The notes under the pieces: model-generated | Seen by the model: the letters and a program-made list of their open reading frames with translations, nothing else | Database searches by the model: none | What the model was told of the DNA's origin: nothing | From: Fidelibacterota bacterium | Lineage (GTDB): Bacteria; Fidelibacterota; UBA2242; B5-G15 | Direction: 5' to 3' | Assembly: GCA_003645825.1 (NCBI GenBank) | Contig: QNCQ01000124.1 | Coordinates: forward strand, 1-5,994 | DNA length: 5,994 nucleotides | Translations under genes and position numbers: made by a program | Part shown: in pieces, positions 1 through 5,994 of the stretch | Position numbering within the stretch: position 1 is the first letter of the stretch | Layout of the letters: the number at the start of each line of letters is the position of its first letter

Positions 1-67
1 ATGTACTACAACCCGCCATAACTAACATTCCGCCAAGGCTCAAATATACCACTCCCTTTTTCAGCAT
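1..67 (-). CDS. Putative lipoprotein, N-terminal signal peptide only (cut by left window edge)
   Basis: Twenty-two codons are visible before the gene leaves the window. Reading from the ATG at 67-65, the peptide starts MLKKG, continues with a hydrophobic stretch (residues 6-18) and reaches M-A-G-C at residues 17-20, followed by Ser-Thr. This is the layout of a type II (lipoprotein) signal peptide: a short positive N-region with Lys3-Lys4, a hydrophobic core, and a lipobox ending in Cys20. Met at position -3 is less common than Leu but is tolerated. Known biology would have Cys20 lipidated and the leader cut by signal peptidase II, leaving the protein membrane-anchored outside the cytoplasm. 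The start is supported by an AAAGGAGGG Shine-Dalgarno 8 nt upstream. It lies 35 nt after the amidohydrolase stop with no visible terminator between, so it is probably cotranscribed. The mature protein is outside the window, so its function is unknown. A plain N-terminal membrane anchor is the alternative reading. Confidence 0.72.
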   Translation of the reverse strand, partial: MLKKGVVYLSLGGMLVMAGCST

Positions 68-75
68 CAGAAAAA

Positions 76-84
76 CCCTCCTTT
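76..84 (-). promoter_or_regulatory. Shine-Dalgarno of the left-edge lipoprotein gene
   Basis: The minus strand reads AAAGGAGGG here, near-perfectly complementary to the 16S rRNA 3' end, with 8 nt before the ATG at 67-65. It decides the start of the truncated left-edge gene. It lies in a 35-nt intergenic gap (68-102) in which I see no hairpin with a following U-run. Confidence 0.75.
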
Positions 85-102
85 TAAACAAACAATCAGA
101 TA

Positions 103-1233
103 TTATTTATTCAAAAGGTAATCAATAAACCCGACAATAAATGGAAAGGTACTGTCGATCAGCTCTTCATCAAGCTCAAGCTCAGGAGAATGCAACTCCC
201 CTTTATACCTACCCCCTACCATCATATATAGTCCCGGGATAAACCTGCAATAAAAACTGAAATCATCCGCTCCCATAAAAGCTTTTTCTTCGATGTTAAG
301 GGAAACGGGATAATCAGATTTCTCGCAGTAAGTGTTTAATTCTGCAAATAGCTCCCTGCTATTTATAACTGGAGGGCAATATGTTGGAATATCAACTTTT
401 ATTTTAATCCCATACAAATTTCCAAAGCTGGAAGCAAATTCCCCTATTTTTTTTTCTATGCTTTTATGGATATTCTCATCAAGAGTACGCAGACTCCCGC
501 TTAGCTGGACTCTATCCGGAATCACGTTGTGGCTTTCCCCTCCCCTTATCTTCCCAAAAGCAAGAGTGAACACACTCTGCGGATCTACACTTTTTCTAAG
601 ATATTCATTCAAATTCGCTACAAAATTGCATGCAATATATATGAGATCCCTCGTTTTTTCCGGCGCAGAAGTATGTCCTCCAGGCCCGATAATACTAATT
701 CTGACAAGACTCGAAGAAGCACACATAGCTCCAGGCTTTACTTTGATCACCCCTTTTTCAATGTACGGGCTAACATGTACAGCCAGAATCTTTTTTAACA
801 CCGAATAATCAAGTTCCTTTGAAATGTGCTCTCCCCCACTGTCCGGGGATTCTTCCGCAGGCTGAAAGATTATTTTTAGTCCTCTCTTACAGCTCCTTTT
901 TGCAAAAGCCTTTGCCAGGCCTATACCAAAACTTATATGGTAGTCATGACCACAGGCATGCATAAACCCTTTATTTTCAGATACTAACCTGTTTTTTTCA
1001 CTCTCAACAATAGGCAGGCCATCTATATCTGCACGGAAAACTATCATCTCATCAGGATTCCCAATATCACAATACCCGCCAGTTTCTACCACCTTGAAGC
1101 TCCTTAGCTCCAGACCGAGCTCTGCAAGCTTTTCCCCTATAAGCTCTGTGGTTCTGTACTCTTTGTAAGCTGGTTCAGGAATTTTATGAAACTCCCTCCT
1201 GACATCCCTTACATATTTGATTAGCTCGTTCAT
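103..1233 (-). CDS. M20D-family metallo-amidohydrolase (N-acyl-amino-acid deacylase; candidate N-acetyl-diaminopimelate deacetylase)
   Basis: This 376-residue cytosolic protein has no signal peptide and belongs to the M20D aminoacylase/hippurate-hydrolase family, which hydrolyses N-acyl amino acids using divalent metal ions. Visible motifs in order are RREFHKIPEPAYKEYRT (12-28), FRADIDGLPI (66-75), MHACGHDYH (91-99), QPAEE (124-128), AVHV (151-154), GPGGHTSAP (183-191, dimerisation/lid domain), GGESHNVIPD (231-240), MGADDFSFY (320-328) and ELHSPE (346-351). By family comparison the metal ligands are Cys94, His96, Glu128, His153 and His348, with Glu127 as general base. All are present, so the enzyme looks active. 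The length is full for the family. The ATG at 1233-1231 follows the purL stop by 6 nt, with a G-rich Shine-Dalgarno inside the end of purL. Substrate cannot be read from sequence. The nearby lysA makes N-acetyl-LL-diaminopimelate deacetylation plausible, as in Bacillus-type DAP synthesis, but a general aminoacylase or other N-acyl amidase is equally possible. The family call is secure and the substrate is inference. Confidence 0.93.
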   Translation of the reverse strand: MNELIKYVRDVRREFHKIPEPAYKEYRTTELIGEKLAELGLELRSFKVVETGGYCDIGNPDEMIVFRADIDGLPIVESEKNRLVSENKGFMHACGHDYHISFGIGLAKAFAKRSCKRGLKIIFQPAEESPDSGGEHISKELDYSVLKKILAVHVSPYIEKGVIKVKPGAMCASSSLVRISIIGPGGHTSAPEKTRDLIYIACNFVANLNEYLRKSVDPQSVFTLAFGKIRGGESHNVIPDRVQLSGSLRTLDENIHKSIEKKIGEFASSFGNLYGIKIKVDIPTYCPPVINSRELFAELNTYCEKSDYPVSLNIEEKAFMGADDFSFYCRFIPGLYMMVGGRYKGELHSPELELDEELIDSTFPFIVGFIDYLLNK

Positions 1234-1239
1234 CCCCTA

Positions 1240-3477
1240 CTACCCCCCTTTCATCATGGAAGGTATAGCTGCAGTATATTCCCTGAGTAGAACAGCAGTA
1301 TCTATGTCAATGAGAGTATTTATCCTGAGTCTCCTATCTCCCTTAACTCGCCCAATAGTGGTACTGGGAACCATATTTTTCGAAGCTATTTTTTCCATCT
1401 CAAGCAGATTATCCTCCCTTACCGTAACAACAATACAAGATTGGCACTCGCTAAACAATAGTTCATCGTTTCTTGCATCTCCAGAAAGGTACACAGAGGC
1501 TCCCATTGGACCTGATGGATTTTTTATGCAGGCTTCAGCCAGCGCAATAGCCAGCCCTCCATCTGAAATATCAATTGCTGAATTTACAATACCTTTCCGA
1601 ATAGCTTCCAGAACGGCATCATGAATCCTTCTTTCAAACTCAAGATCTATACTTGGAGCATCACCCTTTACGAGTCCATGAATAACCTTTAAATACTCGC
1701 TACCCCCAAGCTCCCCCTTGATATTTCCAATTAGTATTATGAAATCCCCCTCATTCTTGAACCAGGGAGTGGTTATGTGAAAAATATCTTTAATCAAGCC
1801 AAGCATACCAACCACAACCGTAGGGTAAATCGGCCCATCAGGGGATTCATTGTAAAAGCTCACATTTCCCCCCGTCACAGGGGTATCAAAAACTCTGCAG
1901 GCGTCTCCCATACCGTGAACAGCATTCTTAAACTGATAGTAAATCTCCTCATCATACGGGTTGCCGAAATTGAGGCAGTTTGTAATAGCAAGTGGTCTTG
2001 CTCCTGTGCAAACTACGTTTCTTGCAGCTTCTGCTACCGCAATTGCGCCCCCTCGGTAAGGGTTGAGATAAGTATATCTGCCATTTCCATCTGTCTTCAC
2101 AGCCAGTGCTTTTCTTGTACCCTTTATCCTTAAGACTCCTGCTCCATACCCAGGCGGCAACGCAGTATTGGTCATTACTGAATAATCATACTGCCTGAAA
2201 ACCCAAGATTTATCAGCGATATTAGGGCTGGAAATTAACTTTAAAAGAACTTCATTATAGTCCTCAGGCTCAGGGATTTCATCTATATCAAAAGCCCTTA
2301 TTTCCTCTATATAGGAAGGGTATTTTGTTTTCCGGGTGTAAACTGGAGCCCCTCCACCCAGAACCAAATGCCAGGCTGGAATTTCTCCAACTTTCTCCCC
2401 ATTCATGTAAATCTCAAGTGGTTGAGTATTCGTGACTTTACCAATTTCTACACAGTTCAAACCCCATTTATTGAAAATCTTTTTTGTTTCCTCTTCAAAA
2501 CCCTTCTTTACGACAACCAACATCCTTTCCTGAGATTCTGAAAGCATTATCTCATATGGCGTCATTCCCGGTTCTCTAAGAGGTACCTTGCTAAGATCTA
2601 TTATCATCCCGGATTTCCCTCTTGCTGACATCTCTGAAGTGGAGCAAGAAATTCCTGCAGCCCCCATATCCTGCATACCTACCAGAAATCCTTTCTTTGC
2701 GAGTTCGAGCGAAGCCTCCAGAAGCAGTTTTTCTGTGAAAGGATCCCCAACCTGGACGGAAGGACGCCTATATTCAGACTCTTCAGTCAACTCCTCAGAA
2801 GCAAAGGTAGCTCCATGAATGCCATCACGCCCGGTGGCAGAACCAACAATCATTACTGCATTCCCTTCTCCTTTCGCTGTTGCACTAACTATATACTCAT
2901 GCTCAACAATACCAACGGTCATTACATTTACGAGCGGATTTCCGGTATAACACTCCTCAAAATACACTTCGCCTGCAACAGTGGGGACACCAACGCAGTT
3001 ACCGTAGTGAGCAATTCCCTGCACAACATGGTCAAAGAGATATTTGTTTCTGGGATTGGTAAGGGGTCCAAACCTTAGAGAATCCAGACTTGCTATAGGA
3101 CGTGCACCCATGGTAAATATATCTCGGAGGATGCCACCAACTCCTGTTGCAGCACCCTGGAATGGCTCTATCGCTGATGGATGATTATGACTCTCTATCT
3201 TAAAGGCTACAGCTAACCCATCTCCGATATCTACAAGCCCAGCATTCTCTTCGCCAGCTTTAACAAGAAGACTTTTGCCAGTACGCGGCAAAGTCTTTAA
3301 AACAGCGATCGAATTTTTATAGCTACAGTGCTCACTCCACATTACAGAAAAGATTCCAAGTTCTGTATAATTCGGCTTTCTTCCGAGAATTTCTAAAATC
3401 TTCCTGTATTCCTCTTCCGTTAAGCCATGCTCTAACGCCAGCTCAAGCGTTACCTCCGGTTCCTTCGTCTTTTCCAT
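1240..3477 (-). CDS. purL: Phosphoribosylformylglycinamidine synthase subunit PurL (FGAM synthase II)
   Basis: This is the synthetase subunit of the fourth step of de novo purine synthesis. With ATP it converts formylglycinamide ribonucleotide to formylglycinamidine ribonucleotide, using ammonia delivered by the glutaminase PurQ with PurS in the complex. From the chosen start it has 745 residues, close to the roughly 740 of the 'small' Bacillus/archaeal PurL type, so separate PurQ and PurS are expected; neither is in this window. Motifs by residue: SEHCSYKNS (48-56, with the conserved active-site His50), ESHNHPSA (95-102), GVPTVAGE (163-170), GRDGIHG (216-222), QDMGAAGIS (269-277), LSESQERM (312-319), then the second half with DTPVTGGNVSFYNE (531-544) and DISDGGL (636-642). 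Both AIRS-like halves are complete. An in-frame ATG exists at 3525, but the one at 3477 is preferred: it has GGAGGG 5 nt upstream and gives the usual family N-terminus. The gene overlaps lysA by 35 nt and ends in two tandem TAG stops. Confidence 0.97.
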   Translation of the reverse strand: MEKTKEPEVTLELALEHGLTEEEYRKILEILGRKPNYTELGIFSVMWSEHCSYKNSIAVLKTLPRTGKSLLVKAGEENAGLVDIGDGLAVAFKIESHNHPSAIEPFQGAATGVGGILRDIFTMGARPIASLDSLRFGPLTNPRNKYLFDHVVQGIAHYGNCVGVPTVAGEVYFEECYTGNPLVNVMTVGIVEHEYIVSATAKGEGNAVMIVGSATGRDGIHGATFASEELTEESEYRRPSVQVGDPFTEKLLLEASLELAKKGFLVGMQDMGAAGISCSTSEMSARGKSGMIIDLSKVPLREPGMTPYEIMLSESQERMLVVVKKGFEEETKKIFNKWGLNCVEIGKVTNTQPLEIYMNGEKVGEIPAWHLVLGGGAPVYTRKTKYPSYIEEIRAFDIDEIPEPEDYNEVLLKLISSPNIADKSWVFRQYDYSVMTNTALPPGYGAGVLRIKGTRKALAVKTDGNGRYTYLNPYRGGAIAVAEAARNVVCTGARPLAITNCLNFGNPYDEEIYYQFKNAVHGMGDACRVFDTPVTGGNVSFYNESPDGPIYPTVVVGMLGLIKDIFHITTPWFKNEGDFIILIGNIKGELGGSEYLKVIHGLVKGDAPSIDLEFERRIHDAVLEAIRKGIVNSAIDISDGGLAIALAEACIKNPSGPMGASVYLSGDARNDELLFSECQSCIVVTVREDNLLEMEKIASKNMVPSTTIGRVKGDRRLRINTLIDIDTAVLLREYTAAIPSMMKGG
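1243..1251 (-). promoter_or_regulatory. Shine-Dalgarno of the amidohydrolase gene, embedded in the 3' end of purL
   Basis: The minus strand reads AAAGGGGGG, encoding the last three residues of purL (Lys-Gly-Gly). It is followed by TAG TAG GGG and then the ATG of the amidohydrolase, a spacing of 9 nt. A second G-run (GGGG at 1237-1234) directly abuts the ATG and is too close to act. This arrangement favours translational coupling between purL and the amidohydrolase. Confidence 0.6.
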
Positions 3478-4720
3478 TTTTTCCCTCCAGTTCAACACTG
3501 CAAAACCTCGATACGTAATCCTCAAAGGTCTCTCTTCGTGTTATCAGATGATCTTTGCTATTATAAATTGCAATTTCAGCAGGCCTATACCGCATATTGT
3601 AACTGCTTGACAGGACACTGCAATATGCCCCCGCATTAGTAAAGATGATAATATCCCCTTCTTTTAAATCTGGCAACTCTCTATCTCTTGCTAAAATGTC
3701 AGTATTTTCACATATCTGACCGCAAATATTAGCAATAATTTTGCCTTTATCAAAACCATTATAAACACAAACACTATGCTCTGCACCGTACAGAGCTGGC
3801 CTCGCGAATATATTAAAACCTGCGTCCACCCCGATAAAGTTATGATAGCTCTTCTTGATACCACACACTTTGGTTATCAGATAACCGGCATTACCTACAA
3901 TATATCTACCGGGTTCAATTGCAAGCAAAGGCTTTCCCAATCTATACTCGCCCACCTTTTCATTAAAGACTTCAAGTACCTTTGAACCTGTATATCCAAT
4001 ATCAAGCTCGGATTTATCATCAAAGTAAGGTATTCCAAACCCACCCCCTATGTCAATGTGCTCAAACTCGATTTCTATTTGTTCCTTGATTTTCTTCAGT
4101 ATTGCCAGAAAATGCTCAACGATCGATGGAAAGAAATCTTTATCTAAAATCCCAGAACCCACCATTATATGTGCTCCAAAACGCCTTATTCCGTCCTCAT
4201 AAGCTATCCTATAGGCCTCAACAGCTTCCTCATAAGGTATGCCAAATTTCGATTTCTCACCTCCTGTTGTTATCTGTTCATATTTCCCTTTTCCCTTTCC
4301 AGGATTTATTCTGAAGCTTATAAAATCAACTTTCCCGATCTTTCTCAGTCTGAGATAAGAGTTTATACCATCAAGATTAATCAATACTTTCAACTTATAT
4401 GCAAACTCCAAATCTTCATAGCTTTCGTAATTGCCGGTAAATATTATATCTTTTCTATCAGCATTACACTCCAGCGCAAGCCTAATCTCTCCGGGGCTAA
4501 CACAATCAAACCCTAACCCTCTATCTTTCAAGAATTTTATCAGCACAGGATGAGAGAAAGCTTTCAGTGCATAATAGATTTTAACTCTCCCCTCATCATA
4601 CTTGAATGCTCCCTTAATCTTCCTAACATTTTCCTCTATTCTGTTAAAATCGTAAACATAAAGCGGCGTCCCGTATTTCTCAGCCAGATACTTTATGTCC
4701 ACCCCTCCGATTTCCTTCAT
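3443..4720 (-). CDS. lysA: Diaminopimelate decarboxylase, PLP-dependent (divergent LysA)
   Basis: This 425-residue fold-type III (alanine-racemase-like) PLP decarboxylase is predicted to convert meso-diaminopimelate to L-lysine and CO2 in the cytoplasm, the last step of the DAP lysine pathway. Visible features: YGTPLYVYD (16-24); YYALKAF (49-55), with Lys53 as the Schiff-base lysine; FDCVSPGEI (71-79); SKFGIPYEEA (157-166); a VGSG phosphate-binding segment (187-190); HIDIGGGFG (221-229); IEPGRY (268-273); RPALYGAEH (307-315), typical of LysA rather than ornithine decarboxylases; CENTD (337-341), the catalytic Cys region contributed across the dimer; and GAYCSVLSSSYNMRYRPAE (364-382) with Tyr374. 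Oddities: Met186 stands where relatives carry the PLP-stacking His, and Phe55 follows KA instead of Asn. A hydrophilic Gly/Lys-rich tail (about 408-425) is partly coded in the overlap with purL. The ATG at 4720 follows AGGAGGAG and lies 17 nt after the uvrC stop. A related amino-acid decarboxylase is possible, but LysA is the best call. Confidence 0.9.
   Translation of the reverse strand: MKEIGGVDIKYLAEKYGTPLYVYDFNRIEENVRKIKGAFKYDEGRVKIYYALKAFSHPVLIKFLKDRGLGFDCVSPGEIRLALECNADRKDIIFTGNYESYEDLEFAYKLKVLINLDGINSYLRLRKIGKVDFISFRINPGKGKGKYEQITTGGEKSKFGIPYEEAVEAYRIAYEDGIRRFGAHIMVGSGILDKDFFPSIVEHFLAILKKIKEQIEIEFEHIDIGGGFGIPYFDDKSELDIGYTGSKVLEVFNEKVGEYRLGKPLLAIEPGRYIVGNAGYLITKVCGIKKSYHNFIGVDAGFNIFARPALYGAEHSVCVYNGFDKGKIIANICGQICENTDILARDRELPDLKEGDIIIFTNAGAYCSVLSSSYNMRYRPAEIAIYNSKDHLITRRETFEDYVSRFCSVELEGKNGKDEGTGGNA
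3483..3488 (-). promoter_or_regulatory. Shine-Dalgarno of purL, inside the lysA coding region
   Basis: The minus strand reads GGAGGG here, followed by AAAAA and the ATG at 3477-3475. It overlaps lysA codons 411-413 (CTG GAG GGA). This site decides the purL start in favour of 3477 over the upstream in-frame ATG at 3525, and it implies that ribosomes finishing lysA pass directly over the purL start. Confidence 0.8.
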
Positions 4721-4726
4721 CTTCTA

Positions 4727-4734
4727 CTCCTCCT
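4727..4734 (-). promoter_or_regulatory. Shine-Dalgarno of lysA
   Basis: The minus strand reads AGGAGGAG, 6 nt before the lysA ATG at 4720-4718, within the 17-nt gap after the uvrC stop (4740-4738). It confirms the lysA start. The gap is too short for a promoter or terminator, so lysA must be cotranscribed with uvrC. Confidence 0.75.
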
Positions 4735-4737
4735 CTT

Positions 4738-5994
4738 TTACTGGTGCAAGTGTTCCCAGATTTTCTCAGCAAGTTTCTTACCTATTCCAGGAACCTTCAT
4801 TATATCCTCCTTCGAAACCGAAGCTAGTTTTTCAACCGACCCAAAATGCTTCATTAACTCAATTCTCTTTACTTTTCCTAAGCCAGGAATCTCATCAAGC
4901 ACAGATCGTATCCCTTCCTTTTTCCTTCTTAACCGATGATAAGAAATAGCAAATCTATGAGCTTCATCCCTTATCCTTCTTAGAAGTATCAAGGAAATAC
5001 TCGCTTTAGACAGTACAAGAGGATCTTTTAAGCTAGGAAAATATATTTCTTCAAGTTTTTTAGCAAGTCCAATCACAGGAACATTGTCCAATCCAAGAGA
5101 GTCAAGTTCCTTTTTTGCCACTGAAACCTGTCCCTTCCCTCCATCAATCAGAATCAAATCAGGGATTCTCTTTCCTTCTTCCATTAACCTGCCATATCTG
5201 CGTCTCACAACTTCAGATATCATAGCATAATCATCAATTCTCTCAACTGTCTTTATTTTGTATCTCCTGTACTCACTCTTTTTGGGTTTCCCATCTTCAA
5301 AAACAATAACGGAACCGACAGGCTGTTTTCCTTTTAGGTTGGAAATGTCAATAGCCTCTATTCTTCTCGGATAGTTCTCAAGCCCCAGATCCTTCTTTAA
5401 ACTTCTGAGGGTCTTGGGAACAAAATCGACCTTAAGCCCTTCTTTATACCGAAGCTCCTCAAATTGGAGTTTCGCATTTTTCTCCGCTATCATCATCAAT
5501 CTCAACTTCTCCCCAGATTTAGGGATCCCAATTCTGACTTTTTTTCCTCTCAAACTGGAAAGCCACTCAGTAAGAATTTCGCTGTTATCTGGCTCTATAT
5601 TCAAGAGAACTTCGTCCGGTATCAAGCTGGTAGAACTATAATATCTCTCAAGGAAACCAGAAACAACTTCACCAGTCCCGGCACTCTCAACATTCCCTAT
5701 ATAAAACGGCTCTTTCCCCATCAACTTACCACTCCTAACCCTGAATAGAACAGCAAGCGCGGTTCTGCTTTCTATTATGAAGTAAACAAGGTCAATATTT
5801 TGAATATCAGGAAGTTCCACAAATTGCTTTCTTGCATAAGATTGAATTGCTCTTATCTGATCCCTGTATCTTGCTGCTTCTTCAAATATCAACTCTTTTG
5901 CCGCAATATCCATTTTCTCTTTAAGATAATCAACTACTTCATCAATTCTCCCTTCTAAGAAAGCTTCAACTTTGTTTATCATCCTATCATACTC
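4738..5994 (-). CDS. uvrC: UvrABC system protein C, C-terminal part (5' end cut by right window edge)
   Basis: UvrC is the nuclease subunit of nucleotide excision repair. It is recruited by UvrB at a DNA lesion and cuts on both sides. The visible 418 residues, counted from the window edge, are open to the edge. The missing N-terminal part (about 200 residues in relatives) should hold the GIY-YIG domain for the 3' cut. Present are the end of the linker (EYDRMINKVEAFLEG), the UvrB-interacting UVR motif (around 22-48), and the RNase-H-like endonuclease domain for the 5' cut. The latter includes IEAIDISNLKG (212-222, Asp216), DDYAMISE (254-261), LILIDGGKGQV (281-291, Asp284) and RDEAHRFAISYHR (342-354, His346), matching the conserved Asp/Asp/Asp/His set. 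Two helix-hairpin-helix motifs close the protein, IPGLGKV (369-375) and VPGIGKKLA (401-409). The internal ATG at 5982 is not the start, because the frame continues upstream with family-typical sequence. The protein ends with TAA at 4740-4738 and lysA follows 17 nt later. Confidence 0.97.
   Translation of the reverse strand, partial: EYDRMINKVEAFLEGRIDEVVDYLKEKMDIAAKELIFEEAARYRDQIRAIQSYARKQFVELPDIQNIDLVYFIIESRTALAVLFRVRSGKLMGKEPFYIGNVESAGTGEVVSGFLERYYSSTSLIPDEVLLNIEPDNSEILTEWLSSLRGKKVRIGIPKSGEKLRLMMIAEKNAKLQFEELRYKEGLKVDFVPKTLRSLKKDLGLENYPRRIEAIDISNLKGKQPVGSVIVFEDGKPKKSEYRRYKIKTVERIDDYAMISEVVRRRYGRLMEEGKRIPDLILIDGGKGQVSVAKKELDSLGLDNVPVIGLAKKLEEIYFPSLKDPLVLSKASISLILLRRIRDEAHRFAISYHRLRRKKEGIRSVLDEIPGLGKVKRIELMKHFGSVEKLASVSKEDIMKVPGIGKKLAEKIWEHLHQ

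Noticed and set aside
68..102. Possible terminator or promoter between the amidohydrolase and the lipoprotein gene
   Set aside because: The 35-nt gap holds an AT-rich stretch and the Shine-Dalgarno. I found no stable inverted repeat followed by a U-run, and there is not enough room for a convincing promoter pair.
332..808. 158-codon plus-strand open frame opposite the amidohydrolase (with a second at 529-798)
   Set aside because: It lies wholly antisense to a gene with complete M20D motifs, shows no recognisable domain, and has the composition expected of a reverse-strand shadow. I saw no convincing Shine-Dalgarno.
1217..1624. Plus-strand open frames opposite purL (1217-1624, 1777-2133, 2588-2818, 2815-3078)
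   Set aside because: All are antisense to clearly coding, motif-rich purL sequence and resemble no known protein.
3478..3525. Longer purL start at the ATG at 3525, adding 16 residues
   Set aside because: The extension would lie deeper inside lysA, adds residues not typical of PurL N-termini, and the ATG at 3477 has an ideal GGAGGG at 5 nt.
4550..4939. Plus-strand open frames spanning the lysA 5' end, the 17-nt gap and the uvrC 3' end (4550-4939, 4695-4949)
   Set aside because: They are Phe/Ser/Leu/Pro-rich, as expected from reading purine-rich coding DNA backwards, and both underlying genes are certain.
5980..5982. ATG at 5982 as the start of a short 414-residue UvrC
   Set aside because: The frame stays open to the window edge with Glu-Tyr-Asp-Arg, which matches the conserved sequence before the UVR domain. 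UvrC proteins also need the N-terminal GIY-YIG domain, so the gene is simply cut by the window.
1..5994. CRISPR arrays, tRNA/rRNA genes, insertion sequences, toxin-antitoxin or defence genes, or another undescribed system
   Set aside because: The window is almost fully occupied by five housekeeping-type reading frames. I saw no spaced repeats, cloverleaf sequences, terminal inverted repeats, transposase motifs or defence-type domains.

Overview
The window is an ordinary, tightly packed stretch of chromosome. Five genes all lie on the minus strand and read from the right edge to the left edge. The DNA is moderately AT-rich, the coding strand is visibly purine-rich, and AGA/AGG (Arg) and ATA (Ile) codons are frequent. 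A strong purine-rich Shine-Dalgarno sequence precedes each start that lies in the window. A lipoprotein-type signal peptide at the left edge, together with UvrC and a diaminopimelate decarboxylase, suggests a bacterium, possibly from a thermophilic or poorly sampled lineage. An archaeon that carries uvrC cannot be excluded from the sequence alone. I cannot name a genus.

In transcription order (right to left) the layout is as follows. (1) The C-terminal two-thirds of uvrC, the nucleotide-excision-repair nuclease, cut by the right edge. (2) After 17 nt, lysA, a PLP-dependent diaminopimelate decarboxylase with several non-canonical active-site residues. (3) purL, the large subunit of phosphoribosylformylglycinamidine synthase, whose Shine-Dalgarno and start lie inside the 3' end of lysA (35-nt overlap). 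(4) After two tandem TAG stops and one GGG codon, in the same reading frame, an M20D-type metallo-amidohydrolase. (5) After a 35-nt gap with its own strong Shine-Dalgarno, the first 22 codons of a putative lipoprotein cut by the left edge.

No promoter, terminator, RNA gene, repeat array, mobile element or CRISPR was seen. The only non-coding DNA is three short gaps of 35, 6 and 17 nt. The spacing suggests one polycistronic unit that began upstream of the right edge and continues past the left edge. Its members combine DNA repair (uvrC), lysine/peptidoglycan precursor metabolism (lysA and possibly the amidohydrolase) and purine synthesis (purL). The best metabolic link is between lysA and the amidohydrolase, because some M20D enzymes deacetylate N-acetyl-diaminopimelate in the acetylase branch of the DAP pathway. 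This is inference only.

I found no convincing evidence for an undescribed system. The points most worth a second look are the atypical LysA active site, the in-frame purL-TAG-TAG-amidohydrolase junction, and the coding overlap between lysA and purL.
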